This document shows positions 7,557 through 13,984 of a stretch of DNA of 14,127 nt, in pieces (position 1 is the first letter of the stretch; each line of letters opens with the position of its first letter). A program made the translations under genes and the position numbers. Source of the stretch: JAWOJF01 sp046481785. Its GTDB lineage: Bacteria > Bacteroidota > Ignavibacteria > Ignavibacteriales > Ignavibacteriaceae. The notes beneath the pieces were generated by a model that was given only the letters and a program-made list of their open reading frames with translations, searched no databases and was not told the DNA's origin. The stretch lies in contig JAWOJF010000065.1 of the NCBI GenBank assembly GCA_046481785.1, forward strand, positions 1-14,127. Reading direction: 5' to 3'.

Positions 7557-8482
7557 TGAATTACGAAGAGCTTTTATTAAAACTTACAGAGGAAGACGAA
7601 AGAATAGTTATTCTTACAGCCGAAAACCGGGGTGCAATGAGAAATCTGCCCGATAAAGTTAAGGAGCGTTTTATTGATGTAGGTATTGCCGAACAAACTA
7701 TGGTTGGTATATCGGCAGGACTTGCTCTGCGGGGCAGGATACCTGTTGTTCATGCACTTTCTACATTTTTAACTATGCGTGCATTTGAATTTATAAGAAC
7801 CGATATAGGTATAGCTAACCTGCCCGTTAAATTAGTGGGAGCTGTAGCAGGCTTCCTTTCAGAGGCAAACGGCCCCACTCACCAGGCTATTGAAGATATT
7901 TCCCTTATGCGGGGCATACCGAGAATGAATATATTTTGTCCTGCCGATGAAGAGGAATTAATATCAGGAATGAAAATCATCATTCCGGATCCAAACCCAT
8001 GGTATATCAGATATAATAATTTAAAAGCTGAAATAAAACATTCTCCATTTCAATTAGGAAAAGCTGAAGTTATTTCTGAAGGAGATGACGTTACTATTTT
8101 AACTTACGGAATGATGCTCAAAGAGGTTTTAATTGCTGCTGAAATATTAAATTCAACAGGTAAATCAGCAGGAGTAATCAATCTGCGGACTTTAAAACCG
8201 ATTGATGAGGAGATAATACTTCAGGGAGCTCATAAATCATCCCTGCTCGTTACTGTAGAAGATCATTTTCTTACAGGCGGTTTATATTCAATATTAAGCG
8301 AAATACTTGTTAGAAATAATGTGAAGGCAGATGTCTTTCCTGCCGCACTTACCACATGGTTTAAGCCTTCTTTACTTCCTTCAGTTCTTGAATATGAAGG
8401 TTTTACAGGAAAAGCTATTGCGGAAAAAATATTACAGAGGCTTGATGAAATAAAAAAATCAGGTGTATGGGTTGGGAAATAA
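7556..8482 (+). CDS. Transketolase, C-terminal subunit (pyrimidine-binding)
   Basis: Second half of the split transketolase, 308 residues. The Pyr domain carries the catalytic glutamate E46 in DVGIAEQTMVG, which activates the thiamine ring, and H109 in GPTHQAIEDISLMRG. The C-terminal domain begins near residue 160 (GKAEVISEGDDVTILTYG) and includes VEDHFLTGGL. Together with the preceding gene this gives every domain of a full transketolase. The ATG at 7556 overlaps the upstream TAA by one base (TAATG), a classic coupled-translation arrangement. A DXS-like or pyruvate dehydrogenase E1 beta function is less likely because the partner subunit is clearly of transketolase type. Confidence 0.93.
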   Translation: MNYEELLLKLTEEDERIVILTAENRGAMRNLPDKVKERFIDVGIAEQTMVGISAGLALRGRIPVVHALSTFLTMRAFEFIRTDIGIANLPVKLVGAVAGFLSEANGPTHQAIEDISLMRGIPRMNIFCPADEEELISGMKIIIPDPNPWYIRYNNLKAEIKHSPFQLGKAEVISEGDDVTILTYGMMLKEVLIAAEILNSTGKSAGVINLRTLKPIDEEIILQGAHKSSLLVTVEDHFLTGGLYSILSEILVRNNVKADVFPAALTTWFKPSLLPSVLEYEGFTGKAIAEKILQRLDEIKKSGVWVGK

Positions 8483-8523
8483 AAAGGACCGGAGTTGTTA
8501 TAATATTTAAGTATGTCACTATT

Positions 8524-8761
8524 TAGCATGATTGCATGCAAAGCAAGGTTGCATGAATGTTTGAGTCATCTCCACGAAAGCAGGTGGCGAATAAAACCGC
8601 ATCTGCTTTCCCGGGGATGACTCCTGGAAAAACTTCATAATGAAAACATGATTGTTGAGTCATCTCCACGAAAGTGGTTATTATGGAATCCTGATTTCCA
8701 CTTTCCCGGAGATGACCCTGAAAAAACACCATGCAAATCATGCCTTCATGCAGTCATGCTA
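8524..8761. mobile_element. MITE-like intergenic element with two hairpins and 15-bp terminal inverted repeats
   Basis: This element fills most of the 373-bp gap between the transketolase genes and kdsC. Its ends, TAGCATGATTGCATG (8524-8538) and CATGCAGTCATGCTA (8747-8761), are inverted copies matching at 14 of 15 bases. Inside are two hairpins, 8563-8623 and 8657-8718, 94 bp apart, each starting GAGTCATCTCCACGAAAG and each having 21-base arms that pair at 18 positions. Pairing is kept although the bases differ: CAG/CTG in the first stem, TGG/CCA in the second. No transposase is present. The core resembles the GTCATCCCCGCGAAAG-type palindromes dispersed in many bacterial genomes (from memory). 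An antisense reading frame across it is a by-product of the repeat. Confidence 0.65.
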
Positions 8762-8844
8762 TTTTTATATGGAATATAATGGTAAATATTTTTCTTACTT
8801 TTACCATGCTGTATAACTATTTTTAATAAATTATTCATTCATAC

Positions 8845-8848
8845 GAGG
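8845..8848 (+). promoter_or_regulatory. Ribosome-binding site (GAGG) fixing the kdsC TTG start
   Basis: GAGG lies seven bases before TTG 8856-8858, a standard spacing, and there is no in-frame ATG near the beginning of the conserved protein. It supports initiation at TTG. Confidence 0.6.
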
Positions 8849-8855
8849 AACATAA

Positions 8856-9380
8856 TTGGCAATTGCTAATAAGCTTAAAGAAAAAAATATTCATCTGCTT
8901 GAAAAAGCAAAAAGGATTAAACTGGTTTTAACAGATAATGACGGCGTTCTTACTGACACAGGCGTATATTATTCTGAGCGCGGTGAGGAGATGAAAAGAT
9001 TTTCAATTCGTGACGGAATGGGGGTGGAACGATTGAGAAATTTATTGGGCATACCAACCGGTATTATAACCGGGGAATTGTCCGGCTCTGTAAAAAAGAG
9101 AGCCGAAAAACTAAAGATCACAGAACTTTTTCTTGGAGCAAAAGAGAAACATTCTTTGTTAGATGAAATCCTGGAAAAAAATAAAATTAAAGCTGATAAC
9201 ATAGCCTATATTGGGGATGATGTAAATGATATTGAATTAATGAAACTTGTCGGCTTTACAGCATCGCCTGCTGACGCAATGATTGATGTAAAGGATATTG
9301 TTGATTATGTATGTGAACATAAAGGAGGAAATGGTGCCTTTAGAGAGTTTGCTGAACTTATTATTGCGCTTAATTCCTGA
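8856..9380 (+). CDS. kdsC: 3-deoxy-D-manno-octulosonate 8-phosphate phosphatase
   Basis: HAD-superfamily phosphatase that dephosphorylates KDO-8-phosphate to KDO, the LPS inner-core sugar, in the cytoplasm. The 174 residues match the family length and lack a cap domain, as in tetrameric KdsC. Visible motifs are DNDGVLTD (27-34) with nucleophile D27 and D29, FSIRDGMGV (49-57), ITGELSG (71-77) for motif II, and GDDVNDIELM (120-129) for motif IV. It starts at TTG 8856 with a GAGG site. No KdsA, KdsB or KdsD gene lies in the window. Its presence indicates KDO-containing LPS and fits the GT9 enzymes nearby. A phosphatase for a related nonulosonic acid is possible but less likely. Confidence 0.88.
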   Translation: MAIANKLKEKNIHLLEKAKRIKLVLTDNDGVLTDTGVYYSERGEEMKRFSIRDGMGVERLRNLLGIPTGIITGELSGSVKKRAEKLKITELFLGAKEKHSLLDEILEKNKIKADNIAYIGDDVNDIELMKLVGFTASPADAMIDVKDIVDYVCEHKGGNGAFREFAELIIALNS

Positions 9381-9423
9381 TAATATATTTTACCTTTTAT
9401 GATTATTTAAATACCAATACACG

Positions 9424-9474
9424 GACGCCCCGCGGGGGCGTCTCTACTGTAGCACAGCCTGTGACGTTTTTTTT
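9424..9474 (+). terminator. Possible kdsC terminator built from two repeat palindromes plus a T-run
   Basis: A perfect GC-rich hairpin (GACGCCCC, loop GCG, GGGGCGTC at 9424-9442) is followed by a second small palindrome CACAG-C-CTGTG (9453-9463) and then eight T residues at 9467-9474. The T-run is on the correct side for transcription leaving kdsC. The first hairpin belongs to a GGACGCCCCGCGGGGCGTC-type repeat. The second palindrome has only a one-base nominal loop, so part of the stem would have to open, which lowers the confidence. Confidence 0.4.
9447..9464 (+). repeat. Solo, internally deleted copy of the CACAGGCTTTAGCCTGTG repeat
   Basis: CTGTAGCACAGCCTGTGA equals the unit found six times after argF (13726-13946) minus the seven bases GCTTTAG. 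The missing bases are bounded by AG on both sides, so slippage or recombination between the two AGs would explain the loss. The remaining sequence is still a palindrome. It shows that this repeat family is dispersed, not confined to the tandem array. Confidence 0.6.
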
Positions 9475-9479
9475 GATAA

Positions 9480-9905
9480 TCACTTCAGGCTAAGTTTTAT
9501 CCCGATCAGTGCCTTTGCGTATTCAATATCTTTTTTATTTTTATAAGTAATTGTAACGCCTCTTATTTTACCATACTTTTTCCCGCCTGTAAACTGTTCT
9601 TTTAATTCATCTGAGATTGAACTGCTTAGTATAGCTTCTTCTGCTTTATCGGGAAAATAAAAAGTGGTTCTGAAAGCATTTTTCCAGATGGATAACCAGA
9701 AAATCGTTTTTGATTTTCTTGTTACTTTCATAAGCCAGCTTTTCCCGTCATTGTAATACCGCCACTCTTCGTTTAACTCCGGGAAAGATGAATGAACTGA
9801 ATCGAAAACAGAACCCCATAAAGCTGTTTTAGTTTTCCCGAGGTGGGAAAAAATAACTTCTTCAGTGGGAAACTGATCCTTATTGGAAAGAACAGGCTGT
9901 TCCAT
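9480..9905 (-). CDS. DUF3788 family protein
   Basis: Small cytoplasmic protein of 141 residues with no signal peptide, membrane segment or known catalytic role. It matches my memory of the DUF3788 pattern: WRYYNDGKSWLMK (48-60), KTIFWLSIWKNAFRTTFYF (66-84), and GKIRGVTI (112-119) near the end. The fold is probably related to the DUF1801/YdhG-like 'iron chaperone' proteins, but that link is inference. ATG 9905 follows an AGGGG sequence six bases upstream on the minus strand. It stands alone, convergent with kdsC across a repeat-filled gap and downstream of the glycosidase gene in the same direction. Function is unknown. Confidence 0.75.
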   Translation of the reverse strand: MEQPVLSNKDQFPTEEVIFSHLGKTKTALWGSVFDSVHSSFPELNEEWRYYNDGKSWLMKVTRKSKTIFWLSIWKNAFRTTFYFPDKAEEAILSSSISDELKEQFTGGKKYGKIRGVTITYKNKKDIEYAKALIGIKLSLK

Positions 9906-9960
9906 TTTATACCCCTAAATTTGATTAGATATATCCTCGTACCAGCACATGTGGATATTT

Positions 9961-9994
9961 ACCGGATAAAATAATATGCTATACTATTATCGGT
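9961..9994 (-). terminator. Bulged hairpin downstream of the glycosidase gene
   Basis: On the minus strand ACCGATAATAGTAT pairs with the following ATATTATTTTATCCGGT around the loop AGC, with one C and two T bases bulged out. It begins eight bases after the glycosidase stop codon and lies in the 97-bp gap before the DUF3788 gene. No T-run follows, so it may act in mRNA 3'-end protection or as a weak terminator rather than an intrinsic terminator. Confidence 0.3.
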
Positions 9995-10002
9995 AGTTTC
10001 TT

Positions 10003-11898
10003 CTATTCATCAATTTTAATCTTAGCTGCCCAGTCTATTGAAGAAGGATTATTTCCATCAGGAAAAGCGGGCAATTTAATAGTTCCTTTATAATCCGACT
10101 TTATTTTAATTTCCTCTTTCCACTCTCCGCTGATAGTATTAAACCATTGAAGAACATATTCAGTATCCGGATTAAAATTATTTAGCACAGGTGTAACTGA
10201 TCGATTTTCAAAATAAAGCAAAGCAAGATCTTTTTCGGGTGTCCGCATCATATAAGACCATCCATCCAGTCCCATAGGGGGACTGTCAGGAGCTTTATTC
10301 GGCTGAACATCCTGCCGTGCTAAGTGAAGTTCCTGGAATTTTCCCCCTTCTGATAAAATAAATTCATTCAAATGACGCATATAATTTGCTGATTCATAAT
10401 TAAATGCATCCCAGACATGCGGCCTCATGCCTGCCGGTTCTCCCGTTGTTGTAATATCATATGCTGCTGTTCCGTGTACATGCCCTGATAAACCTCCTGA
10501 AAGAACTGAGCCATACATCTGAGCCCGTGAAAAATAATTATCACGTTCTGAATTTGCCGGAGGACGCTCGCCTGCAGGCATGTTTATCTCATGATCCCAT
10601 CCGGTATAATACGGTTCAAAATTAATTGCAGGGTATATGGGATCAAGATTAAATAATACTTCAAGTGAATCTGCAACTCTGTGATCCCTCGGTTTATTAC
10701 CTACACTATGCATGGTTAACCAGGGACATTCTTCACCATGGCCGAAAACAGAATAAGTAGAACTGCTTATAAGCACTGTTACCGGCTGTCCGAAAGGCAT
10801 ATGCCCGTATTTATCCAAATGATATATTAATGCTTCGTTAAATTCATCTCCAGTAAGACTGTATTCTTTTGGAATCCAGTCAAGATGTATTTTGCTGTAA
10901 ATAAAATTATAAGCACCGTAGCGCGAGCTTAAATATTGAACATACCTTGAATATGATTCATTAAAATCAAAATATGCTTTCCATGCCGGGCATGCATCCC
11001 GTCTAACAGTTTCAATCAATGGAATAAAACCCTGAGCTGCAAGATAATCCATCTTTTTATCAAGGCTGCGGAAATATTCCGGATTGATATTGTCAAAATC
11101 AGAAACACCGGGATGTTCTTTTGACATTTTAAATGGCAGATTTCCATACTCATCACGCATATTTTTTGCAGTCATTTTACCATCTTCAGTAAGATAGTCA
11201 AACTTTTCCCATGCATTTCTCAAAAATAAACCGGTTGAATCAGCATGAGTGGCAGGATTAAAATCAGATTCCCAGTTTGGAAAAGCAGCAATCATACTAA
11301 CCGAATTAAATCCCTGGTTTTTCCGGTAAGTTACAGCATCTTCAAAACCCATTCCCGGGCCGGGTGTATAATTTTGTGAGGCATCAGTATTTCTGAAAGG
11401 CAGGCGCCAGGTAGCACCGGCCAGCCAGGTATCACCTATCATAAAATAGGGAGTGCCGTCTGCATATTGGAGTGCATGGCCATTTGAGGTTGGGCGTAAA
11501 AAACCACGGCGTACAGGGTTTTCTTCCTTTTCTTTATCACTCCATTCAACAGCAGTAAATCTCCCGGAATGTTTGTTAAGCCCCTTATCATCAGGTTGAT
11601 TGGAACCGCTTTCCCAGCTCCATGTTCCGGGGTGTGTTGCTGCAATACGTACCTTAAAGTTATTGCCGCCGTCCCAAAATCCATATACCCGTTTAGCAAA
11701 ATCAGGACCTTTTAGCTCTACCCAGCATATGACATCAGTATAAAAGTTACTATAATTTTTTTCTGCTTTAAGTAATATCTCTTTCATTTCCCAAACATGA
11801 ATATCTGCGGGAGCATCGGCTTTTAGGAAATCTACCGGATTAATTATTACGATAAATCCAATGATAAATAATTTTAATTTGGAAATAATGTCAGGCAT
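10003..11898 (-). CDS. Secreted DUF5060/DUF4038 glycoside hydrolase (GH140/apiosidase-like)
   Basis: Predicted exported polysaccharide-degrading enzyme of 631 residues. Residues 1-29 form a signal peptide: charged start, hydrophobic FIIGFIVIIN, then a likely signal peptidase I site after ADA (27-29). Residues about 33-115 are a DUF5060 beta-sandwich (VYGFWDGGNNFKVRIAAT, THPGTWSWES). Residues about 132-515 are the DUF4038 barrel (GTPYFMIGDTWLAGATW, 148-164), in which E428 in INFEPYYTGW is a candidate catalytic acid. Residues about 555-630 resemble the C-terminal 'putative collagen-binding' domain. I start at ATG 11898, not at a longer upstream frame, because GGGAG sits seven bases before it and the signal peptide starts there. 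It follows the STAS-like gene by 73 bp. The GH140 relatives act on apiose in pectin; the substrate here is inferred only at family level. Confidence 0.83.
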   Translation of the reverse strand: MPDIISKLKLFIIGFIVIINPVDFLKADAPADIHVWEMKEILLKAEKNYSNFYTDVICWVELKGPDFAKRVYGFWDGGNNFKVRIAATHPGTWSWESGSNQPDDKGLNKHSGRFTAVEWSDKEKEENPVRRGFLRPTSNGHALQYADGTPYFMIGDTWLAGATWRLPFRNTDASQNYTPGPGMGFEDAVTYRKNQGFNSVSMIAAFPNWESDFNPATHADSTGLFLRNAWEKFDYLTEDGKMTAKNMRDEYGNLPFKMSKEHPGVSDFDNINPEYFRSLDKKMDYLAAQGFIPLIETVRRDACPAWKAYFDFNESYSRYVQYLSSRYGAYNFIYSKIHLDWIPKEYSLTGDEFNEALIYHLDKYGHMPFGQPVTVLISSSTYSVFGHGEECPWLTMHSVGNKPRDHRVADSLEVLFNLDPIYPAINFEPYYTGWDHEINMPAGERPPANSERDNYFSRAQMYGSVLSGGLSGHVHGTAAYDITTTGEPAGMRPHVWDAFNYESANYMRHLNEFILSEGGKFQELHLARQDVQPNKAPDSPPMGLDGWSYMMRTPEKDLALLYFENRSVTPVLNNFNPDTEYVLQWFNTISGEWKEEIKIKSDYKGTIKLPAFPDGNNPSSIDWAAKIKIDE

Positions 11899-11905
11899 GA
11901 AATAT

Positions 11906-11910
11906 CTCCC
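11906..11910 (-). promoter_or_regulatory. Ribosome-binding site (GGGAG) deciding the glycosidase start
   Basis: On the minus strand GGGAG stands seven bases before ATG 11898. It selects this start over an in-frame upstream ATG at 12006 that would place the hydrophobic signal segment too far inside and overlap the neighbouring gene. Confidence 0.65.
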
Positions 11911-11971
11911 TTTGTTTAGAGTTATTAAGAGTATCCAGGCAGTATACAGAGGATACATGAATGATAAGCTT

Positions 11972-12337
11972 TTACTTTTCAAGCCACTCGATGGCTTCCT
12001 GCTCATCGGTAAACATAGCTATATTATATCCTTCGTTTGCCAGCTCAACTATTACCAGGCTATGAGAGGTATCGTCGGGGCTAACAAGATTAGCCATCTT
12101 TTCAAAAGCATTTCGCCTGGGAAAAGGAACATCTTTTTTGGAATATGCTATATTTGCCTGTACTGTATCAGTATTCCTGCACTCACGTACATCAACCAAT
12201 GCTCTTTTTATATTATGGTTTGCTGCAAATGCCTCTGATTCAGATGAGAGCTTTTGGGCTATTTCACGGTTAATCTCCCCATAAACTTTTGCTATAACGT
12301 AGTTCCCCGATTCTGATATAGTAATTTTAAAGTTCAT
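11972..12337 (-). CDS. STAS/SpoIIAA-like domain protein
   Basis: Small cytoplasmic protein of 121 residues with alternating strands and helices: ITISESGNYVIAKVYGEI (5-22), a central strand RALVDVREC (45-53), SLVIVELANEGYNIAMF (93-109), and a closing helix TDEQEAIEWLEK (110-121) typical of the SpoIIAA-like (STAS/SEC14-related) single-domain family. Such proteins may bind lipids or nucleotides or act in regulatory switches; no catalytic residues or phosphorylation-site consensus can be assigned. No strong ribosome-binding site precedes ATG 12337. The glycosidase gene follows 73 bp downstream on the same strand, so co-transcription is possible, but a functional link is not obvious. Confidence 0.7.
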   Translation of the reverse strand: MNFKITISESGNYVIAKVYGEINREIAQKLSSESEAFAANHNIKRALVDVRECRNTDTVQANIAYSKKDVPFPRRNAFEKMANLVSPDDTSHSLVIVELANEGYNIAMFTDEQEAIEWLEK

Positions 12338-12790
12338 AGCAGCTCTGGTTAATTTATAAATTATTATTAATTAGATTTTTTATGTTACCAGGAATAAAAT
12401 AAATGAATTGCATTTCCCGAATCTGTGTTCTTTATAAGATGACATTAATATCCGGCTAAACAGATAAAGGAAAGTTAACTTACGCAATAATTTATCGCAA
12501 CAAAAATAATTAGAAAATAACATTCCTGGTTTTTCAGATTATGCGGCTTCACCAAGGCATGCCTGTCAGCTTTTATAAAATACAATTGGGAAATGTTTTT
12601 ATAAAATATCATTAAAGCAGACATACTATGATATATATTCCGTATTTTATTTATGTATATTTATGCATATTTAACTCAATATTTAATGAATACAGGCATA
12701 TTTCTGCAATTGAATTCATTATTTACTTGCATAACAATAGCTTGGGACATATTTTTACTTACATATTTATTCATTTATTGAAAGATAAAA
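12338..12790. other. 453-bp AT-rich gap between divergent STAS-like and argF genes
   Basis: No RNA gene or convincing ORF is visible. It contains the palindrome AGGCATGCCT (12555-12564) and a direct repeat TTTTATAAAATA at 12571-12582 and 12597-12608, 26 bp apart. A frame at 12628-12831 is hydrophobic by base composition only and runs into argF. Promoters for both flanking genes must lie here, but no consensus was recognised, and no clear arginine-box palindrome precedes argF. Confidence 0.5.
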
Positions 12791-13723
12791 ATGGCAAGAA
12801 ACATGAAGGGAAAAAGCCTGATTTCTATTAATGATCTTTCCCTTGAGGAAATCTGGCAGATATTTGAACTTAGCGCTTCACTAAAATTGAAACTGCAGTC
12901 CAATGAACCTCATACATTACTGAGGGGAAAAACCCTGGGTATGATTTTCGCGAAACCTTCTACACGTACAAGAGTTTCATTTGAAGTAGGTACTTATCAG
13001 CTTGGAGGTACTGCACTGTATCTTGGCCCTAACGACCTTCAGTTAAACCGTGAAGAAACAGTTGAAGATACCGCTAAAGTTCTATCCCGCTATCTTGATG
13101 GCATTTTAATAAGGACCTTTGCACACCAGGATGCGCTTGATTTTGCCAAGTTTGGTTCGATACCCGTTATTAACGGGCTAACTAATAATGAACATCCCTG
13201 CCAGGTTCTGTGCGACTTATTTACTATCTATGAAAAGAAAAGAGAACTTAAAGGATTAAAACTTGTATATGTAGGAGATGGTAATAATGTATGCCATTCC
13301 CTTCTGCATGGCTGTTCAAAAGTTGGAGTTGATATTGTTGTTGCAGCACCAAAGAAGTATCAGCCGGATCCCCAAATAGTTAGTGACGCAAAAAAGAACG
13401 CCGAATATTTTGGATGCAAAGTTGATATAGTTGAAGATCAGTTTGAAGCAGTAAAAGGTGCAGACGTAATATACACCGATGCATGGACAAGCATGGGCTG
13501 GGAAACAGAGAGAGAAACACGCAATAAGGAATTAAGACCATACCAGGTTAACCCTGAACTTGTTAAAGGCGCAAAAGATGATTACTTCTTTATGCATTGT
13601 CTTCCTGCTCACCGTGGTGAAGAAGTGGTTAATGAAGTTGCTGATTCAGCAAACTCAATTATTTATGATCAGGCCGAAAACCGGCTGCATGTACAAAAAG
13701 CCATAATGGCCCTATTAATGTAA
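12791..13723 (+). CDS. argF: Ornithine carbamoyltransferase
   Basis: Cytoplasmic enzyme joining carbamoyl phosphate and ornithine to give citrulline in arginine synthesis. The 310 residues match the family length. Carbamoyl-phosphate-binding motifs are STRTR (57-61) and HPCQ (135-138). The ornithine side has the SMG loop (TDAWTSMGWE, 229-238) and HCLPAHRG (269-276) with catalytic C270. The SMG loop argues for true ornithine over the N-acetyl- or N-succinyl-ornithine relatives found in some Bacteroidota. ATG 12791 is used; ATG 12803 (MKGKSL) is an equally natural family start, and neither has a strong ribosome-binding site. No other arginine gene is present. The stop codon is followed two bases later by the 39-bp repeat array. 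Confidence 0.94.
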   Translation: MARNMKGKSLISINDLSLEEIWQIFELSASLKLKLQSNEPHTLLRGKTLGMIFAKPSTRTRVSFEVGTYQLGGTALYLGPNDLQLNREETVEDTAKVLSRYLDGILIRTFAHQDALDFAKFGSIPVINGLTNNEHPCQVLCDLFTIYEKKRELKGLKLVYVGDGNNVCHSLLHGCSKVGVDIVVAAPKKYQPDPQIVSDAKKNAEYFGCKVDIVEDQFEAVKGADVIYTDAWTSMGWETERETRNKELRPYQVNPELVKGAKDDYFFMHCLPAHRGEEVVNEVADSANSIIYDQAENRLHVQKAIMALLM

Positions 13724-13725
13724 AA

Positions 13726-13946
13726 TTGTAGCACAGGCTTTAGCCTGTGAAATTCCAAATGAAACTGTAGCACGGGATTTAGCCTGTGAAAGTCCAAATG
13801 AAACTGTAGCACGGGCTTTAGCCTGTGAAAGTCCAAATAAAACTGTAGCACAGGCTTTAGCCTGTGAAAGTCCAAATAAAACTGTAGCACAGGCTTTAGC
13901 CTGTGAAATTCCAAATGAAACTGTAGCACGGGCTTTAGCCTGTGAA
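13726..13946. repeat. Tandem array: six copies of a 39-bp palindromic repeat
   Basis: Units begin at 13726, 13765, 13804, 13843, 13882 and 13921, exactly 39 bp apart; the sixth is cut short after 26 bases. Each contains CACAGGCTTTAGCCTGTG or a near copy, pairing eight bases around a TT centre. In copies 2, 3 and 6 the fourth base is G, which still allows G-U pairing in RNA; copy 2 has one further change. The link between palindromes is CTGTAG on one side and AAAGTCCAAATGAAA or close variants on the other. Because 39 is a multiple of three, several frames stay open on both strands, giving artificial 13-residue protein repeats. This is the same family as the solo copy at 9447-9464. Confidence 0.9.
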
Positions 13947-13984
13947 TAAAAAATGACAAAGGAAACATTACATTTTATGCCCAA

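Noticed and set aside
8523..8741. 72-residue antisense ORF
   Set aside because: It lies wholly on the two hairpins of the repeat element and its peptide is a by-product of that repeat.
11899..12006. N-terminal extension of the glycosidase to ATG 12006
   Set aside because: It would overlap the STAS-like gene and bury the signal peptide, whereas ATG 11898 has a GGGAG ribosome-binding site and begins the signal peptide.
11861..12238. 125-residue forward ORF
   Set aside because: It is a shadow of the well-supported minus-strand STAS-like and glycosidase genes.
12628..12831. 67-residue hydrophobic ORF before argF
   Set aside because: The residues (I, Y, F, L, N) reflect AT-rich DNA, it overlaps argF by 41 bases in another frame, and it has no ribosome-binding site.
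13726..13946. Possible CRISPR array
   Set aside because: The 'spacers' are nearly identical between units, the repeat is the same dispersed palindrome seen at 9447, and there are no cas genes.
13715..13984. Two antisense ORFs (89 and 99 residues) made of 13-residue repeats, resembling a repetitive protein
   Set aside because: They are translations of the 39-bp tandem array, which keeps frames open because 39 is a multiple of three; the same array is also open in one forward frame.
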